Source: Fragilariopsis cylindrus CCMP1102 | Taxonomy: Eukaryota > Bacillariophyta > Bacillariophyceae > Bacillariales > Bacillariaceae | DNA: 35,989 nt | Assembly: GCA_900095095.1 (NCBI GenBank) | Contig: FMBT01000617.1 | Coordinates: 1 to 35,989, forward strand | Reading direction: 5' to 3' | Shown here: positions 20,729 through 32,085 of the stretch, piece by piece | Layout of the letters: the number at the start of each line of letters is the position of its first letter | Position numbering within the stretch: position 1 is the stretch's first letter | The notes under the pieces: model-generated | What the model was told of the DNA's origin: nothing | Seen by the model: only the letters and a program-made list of their open reading frames with translations | Databases searched by the model: none | Program-made: the position numbers and the translations under genes

Positions 20729-22820
20729 ATGACGGTAGTGCATGCATTCACAGCACTACAACCTGCTTCCTCCAACAGCAATACTAACAGCAATGGTAAT
20801 GGCAATGACAACAATGGCAATAGTCGTACTACTAGTCGTAGTAGATTTCGATTGGGTTACGTGACGGATGTGGAAGGGAATATTGATTATTTTCTCAAAT
20901 TTGTACAACACAGCCACGTCCTTACCATTCAATATTGGGATACCAAAACGTTGACCTTAGCGATGAAGGAGGAGGACGAGCAGTATGCCTCTTCGTATTT
21001 TGTGTATGGTGGTGACGCGGTCGATAAAGGTCCGGGAGATATTCGATTGGTCCGTGCGTTGGTCGCATTGAAACGTCGATATCCTCAGCGTGTGTATTTG
21101 TTAGTAGGGAATCGTGATCTAAATAAATTACGGTTCGTAGCGGAATTATCCCAGGAGGATTTGACACGGCCCCTTCCGGATATTCCTCCGCCGCATTGGG
21201 ATTCCACGGCACCCTCATTACTCGATTATCTCACCAACAAACAACAGCAACAACAACAAGGTGTGGATACTACTACTACTAATAACGTTGTCGGAATTGG
21301 TGATGCTACAGAAACAAAGAAGAATGAGAATCCTGAGGATAATTCCAACATTAATAATACGAACATTGATATTCAAACTCTCAATACTCGAACAAATCGG
21401 TTGCAATATATGTTGACGCATACCTTAGGATGTCCCAAAACGTTCGAATTCCGTCGTGAGGAATTGGGTATTCTTCTCAACAATGACGAGGACGAGGATG
21501 ATGATGATGATGATGATGATACCCATAATTTTATTGATGACGAAACCGTGGTGGATAGTTTTTTGGAAGAAATTCAAATCGGTGGTTCCTTGTATGAGTA
21601 TTTATCATTGGCCGATGTTGCTATTGTGATTGGTACGACATTATTTTGTCACGGTGCCGTCGATCGTCATACCATGGGATTTGTTCCGAAAGTACGTACT
21701 GTTGCATATTACATGCATGGATGCATACTACTGTACCACATGATATGTGAATCATAATATTATCATTTCCTCATGTACATTTTTGAATTTCTATGATCCT
21801 ATTTATTTGCAACAATACACGGTTCATCAGTTGGATACGAAATTTGAAAATCCAACTAGTAAACCAAAAGCAGGACGTAGCCTTATTAGTAGTACTAGCA
21901 GAAGTAATGGCGATAGTGATGCCGTTTCGGAATGGACGGAGGCTTTGAATGAATATTTAAAAATAGGACTCAACGATTATAATCAACGACCGAATTGGAA
22001 TGCGAATCGAACCAGCCGTGGCGGAGAAGCTTTATTGGCATTACAAAATCGAGCTGCCATGTGGGGACGATCGATTGTGAGTAATTGTTATGGGGATGGT
22101 GGATGTATTACAACATCGTATGCCGCCGAAGTACGAAAGGAACGACAATTGGATGATGATACTGATGATAATGACGACGACGACAATAACAACGGTGTGA
22201 ACGATCCTCTACTATTTGAAAACACGTCCAGTGATCCGATGGACACGGATGTGTCACAATGGCTATTACAGAATGGTATTCACCGTGTTGTGGTGGGACA
22301 TAAACCTACAGGGGATTCACCGGCTGTTTTAAGTGCTGACTATACCGGAGTGGAAATCATATCTGCGGATACATCCTTTTCCGATACATCCTGTTCCGAT
22401 AATCGTGGTCGAGTTGTGAGTGTGGTGGAACTCGTGGGTCGTAATGAACATACCAATCAATTGCATTTGTATGGTATATTACAGACCGGTCAAGCGTATG
22501 ATTCCTGGTTTCCTACTATTCGACGACGACAACAACAACGCGACATAACAAACTACTGCGATAATGATACTGATGACGATGATAATAATTCGTCCGGTGA
22601 TATCTATTTGGGAAAACAACTTCCACGAGATGGCTGGTGGGTGAAGGCAAGCTATTATGATGATTCAAAACAAGAAGATTATTATTGTTTGGTCCGCGGA
22701 AAAGGACGACGTGTCGAATACCAATATATACCCAAACGAGAATTACACTTAAAAATGAACAATCAGCAGCATGATGCTCCTAGAACAAGTACCACCGCTA
22801 CTACATACCAGTCTAGCTAA
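20729..22820 (+). CDS. calcineurin-like metallophosphoesterase (two or more exons)
   Basis: Exon 20729-21691, intron 21692-21830 (139 bp, GTACGT donor, CATCAG acceptor, phase 0), exon 21831-22820; 650 residues from ATG 20729. Metallophosphoesterase motifs occur in order: VTDVEGN (residues 45-51; the usual D-x-H reads D-x-E), GGDAVDKGP (94-102), GNRD (127-130), FCHGAVD (near 308) and VVVGHKPTGD in exon 2. Gln, Asn and Asp tracts are inserted between motifs, making it much longer than a typical 250-300-residue domain. It should hydrolyse a phosphoester with two bound metals; the substrate is unknown. Upstream, the frame contains the hydrophobic run LLIVFLVV before MTVVHAFTALQP, directly after TATAG, which suggests a missed first exon and a plastid presequence cleaved at A|F. 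Confidence 0.85.
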
Positions 22821-23027
22821 CGTGGACTTCTTCTAGTCTCGTCCGTTATAGAAATAAAGAGTATCTTAAAGAGGAAGATTCAATTTCCACGCTCCCATCT
22901 CTACTATATTACTACATGGAATGTCATAGTAGGTCCTACTTTTATAAGTAGATGTGGTGCATTTATTATTTTATAGAGGATATTTATACTTTGTGTTGTG
23001 CTGTGATAATCTATTTTATATGGTTTA
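22821..23027. other. short convergent intergenic spacer
   Basis: Only 207 bp separate the stop of the phosphoesterase gene from the stop of the minus-strand gene beyond, so the two 3' UTRs and their polyadenylation signals must lie close together or overlap. An AATAAA (about 22852-22857) lies 32 bp after the plus-strand stop. Confidence 0.5.
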
Positions 23028-26000
23028 TTAATTGCTCCAATTAGATGGACTTAGAACAAAACGCTGTTTCAACGGTGATGATAATGATGATAATGATGTC
23101 GTTGTAGTGGCAGCGGCACCAGGTACAGATTTTGGTGAACCGATAGTGGTGTCAACAATGAAATTACTACTATCAAAAGCAGTAGAAGGATTACTTCTCT
23201 GATCGTCATAATTATTTGCCGTTGCAAAAGTCTTTTTGGATGGTGATGTGACTGATGGAACATTCTCGACGTCTGCTTCATCGTCGTTTTCATATGAATA
23301 CATCGCGGGCGATGAAGATGATGATGATGAAAACGATTGGGATAGAGATACTACATTATCCCCATAATCATTAAAAATTATTTTATTAGTACCTGGAACT
23401 GGAACAGGAGTGGATGTTATTAATTGAAGATCACTTGCATCGTCTTCGTCGTCATCTTCAGCAAACAACAAGCCATCTTCAACTTTGAAAGACGGTGGTT
23501 TTCGTAGTTCTTTGTAAAAATCACGCACAATATCACTACCACAACTTGAGCTAGAAGATGATTGTTGTAGTTCTCTAAAGAAATCATCACTAATATCACC
23601 AACAAAATCTTCATCATTTCTATTGTCGTTAAAAATTGATAATTCTGTTACATCGTTGTTTTCAGTAGGTGTAGTCACATTATGTTCTTCTTGTGATAGT
23701 GATACAGGATTTCGTGAAGTTCCTGAGTCATTGTAATCCGTCATCACTATCGGTACCGCCGATATGGTCTTCGTTCCTAGAGGATCTTCACAAGAAGAAG
23801 AAACAGATGAAGCTTTAGGTTGTTCTTTAATAAAGCATTTACTCATTGATGGGCATGGTGTAACTTCTCTACCAATTCCATTACTACCATCGTAATCGAA
23901 ATCGTTATGATAGGTACTACTACTAGTAGTAGGCTTATTCGATGATACCGTGGATGTTGCTGATGATGCTATTGTTACCGATGATGTCATAGAAGAAACA
24001 GAAACTTCAACTTCATCATCTTGGGCATCGTCTTGGTTGTTGTTACTGGTATCTTCTACTGTTGTTGTTGCTGCTGCTGCTGTTCTTGACGAGGATCTTA
24101 ATGATTCTAATTCTGATTCTAATTCATCATCAACCTCCATACGATTTCTTTCTAATGATGCTAACGATGCAACTATTGATGAAGATGAAACGACGCTATA
24201 CACTTCGTCGTCCTCATCGTTGTCCTTATCGTTGTCATTTTCATTGTCATCATCAGTCGTTGTTGTTGTTGTTGTTGGTACTACGATTGTGATTCTTGGT
24301 GAAGTTTTCTTATCAGACTGCTCATGCACGTCATATTGTGGTTGATCAGTACCTACTAGTATTTCCATTCGCATACCTTCCTCCTCGTTCTCCTTCTTCT
24401 TCTCTGGAGTAGTATTAGTAGTAGTATTAGTAGTAGTATTAGTAGTATTAGTAGTAGCGGATAGTGTATTTTTGGTAGTAGTATTCTCCTCTTCTTTCTC
24501 CGGATCAGATATAGATCTACTAGATCTACTAGTAGATTCAATTGCACCAATCTCTGCTTGTTCAAATCGTTCACGTTGCTTTGCTTGTAATAATTCAATT
24601 TCATCCGATGGACATTGTGATATATCTGGACAAAATACAAATAGAGGTTGTACAATAGTTTTCTTAGATAGAAAACACAACGAATCTCTTGGTCGTCGGC
24701 GTCTACGAAGTAATTTCGTCGTCTTTGTTGATTTCGAGCCTACTACTACCGTCTTCTTTGAACTAGCAAATAATCCTTCATGAAAATCTTCAATAAATTC
24801 TTCTTCATTCGGTTCATCATGATCAAGTTGAATCATACCTTCCTGTATCTTTTCTTGTTGTTCAATATGTAATCGTTGTATAGATAAACGATTCTGAAAC
24901 TTATCATCATTATTATTATACTCGTCATCATCAGCTTCATTAACATCTTCTTCTTCTTCTTTTTGTTGCTGCTGTTCCTCTTCTTCCTTTTCGACGAAAG
25001 CTTCTTCATCACTCGGTAGGGACTGTATATCTTCGTCAACCACCACTACTTCTTCTACTACTACTACTACTTCTGCTGATGCTACTTCTTCTATGTTGAT
25101 CTTCTTCTTCTTCGTCTTACTGTTGACTAAGTATGCTTTTAATAACATTAAACTATTATCATCCCAAGATGATACATTCATTAATGTTTCTTGATCAGGA
25201 TATTGCTCCCTTCCTTCTTCTCCTTCCAATTCGTATACAATTGCTGTTGTGTTTGGATCATTCTTCTTACTGTTGTTTTTATTCTTATTATTATTTCTAT
25301 TTTTATTTATACGTGGAATTGATTGTCGAAGTTTTTTACGCATTGGAAATTTAATTCCATCTTCAAATTGTACACGACATACACGATCACGACATAGAAT
25401 ACGATTCTGATTATTTTTAGTAGTAGTAATAGATGTTGTTGTTGATGTGGTGTCTTTTTCTTCTGTTCCTAGAACAGCAACAACAGGTGATGATGATGAT
25501 GATGTTGATGATGAAATTGAAGAAATAATGTTGCTTTTTATTTCTATTGATTTGGCATAGGCATTTGGATTTGGATTTGCGTTGACACTACCGGCAGCAA
25601 TTGCGGTAGTAGCAGTAGCAGTAGCTGATATTGATGTTGATGACGAGAATGGTGATGATACCATCAGAGGAGTAATAGTCTCTGTAGTAGTGTTCACATT
25701 CGCAGTAGTAGTCTCAGTAGTGTTTGTTGTTTTCTTCACTGACACTGACGCCGTTGTTTTTGGATTTGAATTTCTTAATACAAATTCATCTATAAGGAAT
25801 TTACGAAACCATTGTATCACAAAAGTGAATCCCCAAATAATGGATGCTATAATTAAATACGATACACCACCGAATGATAATAATACAACTGGTATAACTA
25901 TAAAAATCCATACAAATCTTGTAAATGCATTACTATCCTCATTGCTGTTATCCATTAAAGATTCTATCCAAATATTATTATTATTATGGCAGCCACCACC

Positions 26001-26417
26001 CCTTTTCTTATGTTTGTTAGGGGGACTATTACTGCCGTTGCTAGTATTTACATTACTTCTCCAACTTTCGAATTCATCAATATTTGTAAAGCCACCAAGC
26101 CTGTCAGTACTATTGTTATACAAAGTCTTCGACCTAGTGGCAATAACAGGATAAGATGATCGTCGTAATATACCATTCGTATTTGTTTTTGTTGTTTTTG
26201 GTTTTGTCATAGCTGCTGATGTTGCTGTTGCTGATGATGTAGTTGTTTTTGTTTTCGTCATTGCTATAGCTGTTGCTGCTGCTGCTGCTGCTATTGCTAT
26301 TGATGTTGATGATGTTGATGATGTTGCTGTAGTAGCCGTAACTTCCGACATGGAAGATGCACGCGTCATCACCACTGGCGGCTCCGTTATCGTTGTCGCA
26401 ACAACTACGTCCGTCAT
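23028..26417 (-). CDS. large, mostly disordered protein with one membrane region
   Basis: An intronless 1129-residue protein from ATG 26417. The N terminus is Thr/Ala/Ser-rich (residues 1-80), followed by a short conserved-looking stretch (GGFTNIDEFESWRSNV, about 108-123). A strongly hydrophobic region at about 168-203 (RFVWIFIVIPVVLL, then YLIIASIIWGF) is long enough for a membrane hairpin or a re-entrant helix pair. The remaining 900 residues are low complexity: Thr and Ser runs, Glu/Asp-rich blocks and Lys clusters, with one more ordered island (LCFLSKKTIVQPLFVF and CPDISQCPSDEIELL). There is no signal peptide. I recognise no family. A membrane-anchored protein with a long acidic cytosolic or lumenal tail is what the sequence shows. 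The stop lies 207 bp from the convergent phosphoesterase gene. Confidence 0.7.
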   Translation of the reverse strand: MTDVVVATTITEPPVVMTRASSMSEVTATTATSSTSSTSIAIAAAAAATAIAMTKTKTTTSSATATSAAMTKPKTTKTNTNGILRRSSYPVIATRSKTLYNNSTDRLGGFTNIDEFESWRSNVNTSNGSNSPPNKHKKRGGGCHNNNNIWIESLMDNSNEDSNAFTRFVWIFIVIPVVLLSFGGVSYLIIASIIWGFTFVIQWFRKFLIDEFVLRNSNPKTTASVSVKKTTNTTETTTANVNTTTETITPLMVSSPFSSSTSISATATATTAIAAGSVNANPNPNAYAKSIEIKSNIISSISSSTSSSSSPVVAVLGTEEKDTTSTTTSITTTKNNQNRILCRDRVCRVQFEDGIKFPMRKKLRQSIPRINKNRNNNKNKNNSKKNDPNTTAIVYELEGEEGREQYPDQETLMNVSSWDDNSLMLLKAYLVNSKTKKKKINIEEVASAEVVVVVEEVVVVDEDIQSLPSDEEAFVEKEEEEQQQQKEEEEDVNEADDDEYNNNDDKFQNRLSIQRLHIEQQEKIQEGMIQLDHDEPNEEEFIEDFHEGLFASSKKTVVVGSKSTKTTKLLRRRRRPRDSLCFLSKKTIVQPLFVFCPDISQCPSDEIELLQAKQRERFEQAEIGAIESTSRSSRSISDPEKEEENTTTKNTLSATTNTTNTTTNTTTNTTPEKKKENEEEGMRMEILVGTDQPQYDVHEQSDKKTSPRITIVVPTTTTTTTDDDNENDNDKDNDEDDEVYSVVSSSSIVASLASLERNRMEVDDELESELESLRSSSRTAAAATTTVEDTSNNNQDDAQDDEVEVSVSSMTSSVTIASSATSTVSSNKPTTSSSTYHNDFDYDGSNGIGREVTPCPSMSKCFIKEQPKASSVSSSCEDPLGTKTISAVPIVMTDYNDSGTSRNPVSLSQEEHNVTTPTENNDVTELSIFNDNRNDEDFVGDISDDFFRELQQSSSSSSCGSDIVRDFYKELRKPPSFKVEDGLLFAEDDDEDDASDLQLITSTPVPVPGTNKIIFNDYGDNVVSLSQSFSSSSSSSPAMYSYENDDEADVENVPSVTSPSKKTFATANNYDDQRSNPSTAFDSSNFIVDTTIGSPKSVPGAAATTTTSLSSLSSPLKQRFVLSPSNWSN

Positions 26418-27213
26418 TGAAGAGTAGAGTAGAGTTGGGTTGGGTAGGGCAGGTTAACTGTTGCCTTGCGTTAATGGGGATTTGATTTTACTAAATAATA
26501 ACTTCAGGCTTCTCTATTGAATAACGGCAATGATATATGTGAGTCAACATTATTTTTTTTCGTTGTTTTATGATTCTAATTTTTAAAAATATCAATCAAC
26601 GTTGATATGCCTGCTCCAGCAGCTGTTGTGCTAAAATCGAACAGACATCCTCGGAAATTGTTTATTTATTTAGGGGCAATAACAGTAACACCAACCGTCA
26701 CTTTTTTCAACAAAATCAAAATTTATTCACATTATTATTTTAGACTATAACGTGCGGGTAAAGTGCGCATGTCATGGCATTGCTTTTGCTCGACTAACTC
26801 GACTGACTGACTCGAAAGACTTCAAGCTGGACTAACTTTTTGCTTGCTTTCGCTCACATCACGCATCAATGCATCTTCTTTGATTTGATTCATTCATTCA
26901 TGATTCATTCCATTCATTTAATTAGTATCGGGGGCGACACCCACCCCTATTTTCCCAAAGTATATTTAGGGCACACAAAAAACTCACCCCTTAGTCTGCT
27001 ACTCATAAGATCCGGCCCAATAAGAAAAGCAAAAAAGTGTGTATTCTTTTGGGATGCTGAATTGTGAAACGAACGGCACACCATCCTCATCGAGCCCATC
27101 ATAATATCACATCATTCGACTGAAGAGAATTCGAAGGATGAGGCATACGATACAATTAATTAATTAAATAATTAAGCAATATAAAATTATACTGTAACAG
27201 ATTTTACGATATA
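26418..27213. other. divergent intergenic region
   Basis: This lies between divergent start codons at 26417 (minus) and 27214 (plus), so it should contain both promoters. I see short ATTCATTC repeats at about 26889-26915 and TTAATTAATTAA at 27155-27167, but no defined regulatory motif and no gene. Confidence 0.45.
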
Positions 27214-28366
27214 ATGGATTTCAAGGAAGCCTTTCGGATTGATTTTGCTCGTCGTCCGACCATGCTCGAACGCTTGGACGCGAAAAAAGTAGAATTGGCG
27301 GTACTGAAACAGCAACAGCAACAACGAGAACACTATGGTGCACTTGCGGTCGAAGCAAGACGAATCGCCGAACAAAGCACTCCTGGGGCATACCATCGCA
27401 TGATGTCCGGTGGATCAAGTGGTGACAAACTACACTACACTACGCCAACTCGCTTTGTTTTGTTTTTCGTTCGCTATTTCCTGATCCCTCCCCCCCCCCC
27501 CCCTTCTTCTCCCTATCTCTTCCTCTTCAATTCATAATTGCACGGTCGGGATATGAATATACGACCGGGTGTTTTCGTTTTTGGTACACAATTCATTCGG
27601 TGCTTGCGTAGGTGCGAGCCGATTAGTCCACGCACTGGTCAAATGTATGGTCATGGCCAGTGGCTTGACGATCGGGTGGCAATTTACGGGTTATAACTTT
27701 AAGACCTGGTACGATGAACAAGATCAATACAGTAGCGATGCCAATTCGACGATTCCCTCCGGTGCCTCTTCGAGTTACGTACCCATGGAAAAATGTGAAC
27801 CGTTCGCCGATGACTGGAATGTCGGACCGTGGTATGTTGTGTTTTGTGGATGGAATTTAGTCATGCTGATCCCGGTCTTGGGTGGGTTACAAGTTCGACC
27901 ACGAGATATGCCGAGTCATTATAGTATCGCCTACGTTTCGTTAATCATTTTTGCGGTCTTAAATTTTCAAGACGGATGGAATGGCTTGCCCAATTTTTTG
28001 GTGAACATTATTGGTTTGTTTGCCGCCACCAATTTTGCCTGCTTGAAGGAATACATCACGGGTGCACCCGCTGTGACATCGATTATTCCCGTTCTGTTAG
28101 TCCTCGCACCCGGATCCGTAGTCGTGTTAGAGTTATTATCGCTAATGCAAGTCAGTAACGGTGTCGACAAAATAAGTGGTAATTCTGTTGATATTGCGTC
28201 GTACATGTGGTTGTTGGGTGTAACGTATTCATTAGGTATGTACATCGCATTAGCTATATGGAACCCAATTTTAGTGGTTCGTGAAGTCAAATCAACAAAA
28301 CTTCTTGATCTTGTCAAGAAAGAAGCTCGCTATCGTGCATCAGTGAACATGGTAGGAAAGCACTGA
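27214..28366 (+). CDS. multi-pass membrane protein, ThrE/Prm10 C-terminal-half-like (two exons)
   Basis: Exon 1 27214-27421, intron 27422-27611 (190 bp, donor GTGACA, acceptor GCGTAG), exon 2 27612-28366; 320 residues. The phase 1 join makes a Gly codon and continues SSG with ASRLVHALVKC. Exon 1 encodes a 69-residue hydrophilic, helical, Gln-rich cytosolic segment (KKVELAVLKQQQQQR). Exon 2 has five or six membrane spans: ALVKCMVMASGLTIGW, WYVVFCGWNLVMLIPVL, YSIAYVSLIIFAVL, FLVNIIGLFAATNF, SIIPVLLVLAPGSVVV and GVTYSLGMYIALAIW. The GLTIG segment and the LLVLAPGS segment resemble the second half of threonine/serine exporter-like proteins (ThrE_2, yeast Prm10). The first ThrE half is absent, so transport alone is doubtful; it may oligomerise. 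The intron carries a 14-base C run (27490-27503). Confidence 0.7.
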
Positions 28367-30644
28367 AAACACTCACGAAAAGCAAGCAGAGTTGCATTTG
28401 AAATAATAGAAAAAAATAAAGGAATATCGTATCAAATCTCACGAAACGGAAAAACAGAAATCAAAAAGAAAAAGAAAATAATTTCATCACAATCAAAGTA
28501 AAAACCAAAGCAAGGCAGGACACATGGTCATATAAATACATGCAATATATAAACGGTTGAATAATTTGTCTATTGAAAACAACTTACCGGTTGCATAAAA
28601 CTGCACACTAGTTCCGATACGTCAGCAATAAAAATTCGCGATTATTCTCAAGGACTATTTAAAAGAAGGATATGATACATATGTTGATCGTCCATGCAAT
28701 ACCATGTTACATCCCAAATATCGAATGCAAGTCGAATGCGAATGCTAAAACTACTACAGCACTATTGACAAAAGGAACACAGGAAGCATGCAAAGGCAAG
28801 AAGTGTGTATGGTCAAGGTATAAAAGGTATACAATTACAGGTATTGATTGGTCTACAACAGGGATAGATATAAAATCCTAGTCATTCAAGTGATTCTTTC
28901 GTTAACTTACATCTGGTTAGTTTTGTCTACCTGTGATTGATTGTTTGTATTTGTTGTTTGGTTTGTGCTTTCATATTATTAGAATGTATACACCTGGAGG
29001 GGTGGTAAATGTTTGTGATCTGTTGCGTTGCTAGACCTGCCTTCTCCTTGTTTTTCTTTCGATCAACTTGTAGCAGTTTCATCATAACGCTGCTTAGGTG
29101 AATACCTACCTGTAACAATCCATCATTGTTGCTACTGTTGTTTATTTTACAAAAAATTAGAATGTGTGCACCCATACAATGCACTCTAGCATATTGCAAT
29201 CCTTGTTATCCAATGGCATGCAAAGGTTGTACTGAGAGGTAAAGGAACATAAAAACTTTCTTGGGCATTGCCCAAGCATGACATGAATGCCCACCTAACA
29301 TTAGAAGTTAATATTTGCAGTTCTACAGTATAGGAGCCTACCTTGTAACTGATTGATCTTATTAAATGTTCAATACTGTAGCAGCATTTAGCTCCCATTT
29401 TTCACACAAATCTTCGTCACAGATACAAAGTACAGGCAAACACTTTAACTTTGCGCTTACGCGTTGGACACACTTTTACTTTTTCAGAATCATGTTCTGT
29501 GGTACTTGCTACCTGTACCACTCCACTTTCTGGCATTCTAACCCATCCTAGCATGTATAAAGTCCCAATCAGATGGTATATTCTGAGCTTAATATGCATT
29601 GGGTGGATACCTGGACGGACTTTGGGGCGCTAGGTATGTGTTCTTCACACTGGAGGTGATAAAGGTGTGATGCAGCCTAGGACATGGGAAAATGGCCCAT
29701 TTGGAGGGGGGGGGGTATGTGACTTAGTACACACTCAAAAGATGAATTGTCCCAAAGTAAGCACATGGGGTTGACCATATACACCAAAGGGAATATAAAC
29801 TTGGCAAGCTATGGGCAGGACCATGCTGATGTGGGCTTAAGGGGGGGAAACCTGTGTTGGAGCCTAAATGACCCTTTTGGGGCTTAGCACACCCTGACAC
29901 CTTCCTAACCTCCCTAAGCCCTAAGCAATAGTTGGATCTTGTACCCATAGGTATAATGTTGAGCTCCATATAATTTTCAAGGTTATTAGGTCTGTATTGA
30001 TGGTGCATCTTGGCCTTGATTACATGCGCACTTGGCACTTAGAGAAATTGTGTGTTTTAATAGCGGTGGGTTTTGACCCGTGGCACCCCAAATATATGTA
30101 CGGCTACCTAAAACAATGATACCATCCAAAACCTTTTCGAATTGGGTTGATGTCTAGCTTTTTTATCAGGGACTCAGTATACCTGGTCATTTTGGGCCAT
30201 TTTCTGTCTATTCTATTGTCCCCCGTCCCACCATACCACCAATATGGCAAATGTTCCAGGTATTGTTGGTATGTTTTGACCATATGCATATATGGAGGTA
30301 TCTGGGTGTTGAAACCATGGTCCAAATCCTTTTTTTGATGTTATGGCAGCCTATTTCTAAATGGTACTTTTGGGCATGGAAATATGACATGTTGGCCAAA
30401 ATGCAATGTTTTGCATGTTTGTGTTTGTAGTGTTCTGGAGGCAAGAATCAGGTATGTATGAGGGATCATGACCCTTGGTTGATCCCCTATGGGTATGGGA
30501 TGGATGACTGGGTGGTATTTTGGTGCACCATGCTGGCTGTAGAACCTAAGGAGAAGTTCTTCACAATATTATTCAAAAGTTGTTTAATATTCCAATAAGC
30601 AAACTCTTGTGAGATAAAACTGATAACAATCAGAATTACTTTAG
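28367..30644. other. gene-free block of differing composition
   Basis: I find no gene. From about 29000 the sequence becomes visibly richer in G and C than the other intergenic regions, with many CCCA/TGGG words, a run of at least nine G near 29705-29713 and several short inverted repeats such as TTGGGCATTGCCCAA at about 29258-29272. Open frames of up to about 104 codons occur on both strands without recognisable domains. It resembles noncoding or very old transposon DNA and leads into the tandem array at 30645. Confidence 0.45.
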
Positions 30645-32085
30645 TGAAGGGATGATGAACCACCAGGATGGTAAGAGGCAGACACAATGTGCTAGAACAC
30701 TATATGGATGTTTGTGCACCCGACCCATCTAGTGTTGTCCTCTGCAACCCTGTCAAATGAGATATTTTGTGGTTCATTATTTCTGATCCACAATCATGTT
30801 GTTTGTGTGCCTGCCATAACAGCGTAAAGAATTCCGCAACCATAAGGAGATAAAAGTAGTAGGAGGCAAACACATTGTTCTAGTATAGGATGTTAGTGCA
30901 CCCAACCCTAGTATTGTTGTCTGCAATCCTTTCAAATAAGAAATTTTGTATCTATTTCTGATCCAAAATCATGTTTTTTTTGTGTGCCTGCCTCAAAAGC
31001 AAAATGAATTTTATTCTTCAACCACAGGAATAGAAAAGTGGTAGGAGGCAAACACAATGTTCTAGTACACTATGTGAATGTTTGTGCACCTGACCCATCT
31101 GGTGTTGTCCTCTGCAACCCTGTCAAATGAGATATTTTGTGGTTCATTTTCATCAAAAATCTTGTTATTTGTGTGCCTACCACATTAGCAAAGTGAATTT
31201 TATTCTTCAACCATAGGAACAGAAAAGTGGTAGGAGGCAAACACAATGTTCTAGTACACTATGTGAATGTTTGTGCACCTGACCCAGCTGGTGTTGTCCT
31301 CTGCAACCCTGTCAAATGAGATATTTTGTGGTTCATTTTCGTCAAAAATCTTGTTATTTGTGTGCCTACCACATTAGCAAAACGAATTTTATTCTTCAAC
31401 CACAGGAATAGAAAAGTGGTAGGAGGCAAACACAATGTTCTAGTACACTATGTGAATGTTTGTGCACCTGACCCATCTGGTGTTGTCCTCTGCAACCCTG
31501 TCAAATGAGATATTTTGTGGTTCATTTTGAATAATAATCTTGTTATTTGTGTGCCTACCACATTTGCAAAACGAATTTTATTCTTCAACCACAGGAATAG
31601 AAAAGTGGTAGGAGGCAAACACAATGTTCTAGTACACTATGTGAATGTTTGTGCACCTGACCCATCTGGTGTTGTCCTCTGCAACCCTGTCAAATGAGAT
31701 ATTTTGTGGTTCATTTTGAATAATAATCTTGTTATTTGTGTGCCTACCACATTTGCAAAACGAATTTTATTCTTCAACCACAGGAATAGAAAAGTGGTAG
31801 GAGGCAAACACAATGTTCTAGTACACTATGTGAATGTTTGTGCACCTGACCCATCTGGTGTTGTCCTCTGCAACCCTGTCAAATGAGATATTTTGTGGTT
31901 CATTTCGAATAATAATCTTGTTGTTTTTGTGCCTACCACATTAGCAAAGTGAATTTTATTCAGCAGCCATAGGAATAGAAAAGTTGTAAGAGGCAGACAC
32001 AATGTTCTAATACACTATGCGGATGCTAGTGCACCCGGCCTATCTGGTGATATCCTTTGCAACACTTTCAAATTAGGTATTTTGC
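30645..32085. repeat. tandem array of about 189-bp units (seven full copies plus ends)
   Basis: The shared block TGTTCTAGTACACTATG marks unit starts at 30688, 30876, 31058, 31247, 31436, 31625, 31814 and 32003, giving spacings of 188, 182, 189, 189, 189, 189 and 189. The middle copies are nearly identical, while the first, second and last are clearly diverged; a partial unit precedes the first. Because 189 is a multiple of three, each copy reads as the same roughly 60-codon frame, but every copy contains a TGA and no ATG, so this is not a protein gene. The central homogeneity fits unequal exchange. Confidence 0.95.

Noticed and set aside
31326..31886. Three identical 60-codon proteins in the tandem array
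   Set aside because: The frames open on TTG, have no ATG and repeat only because the unit length is a multiple of three.
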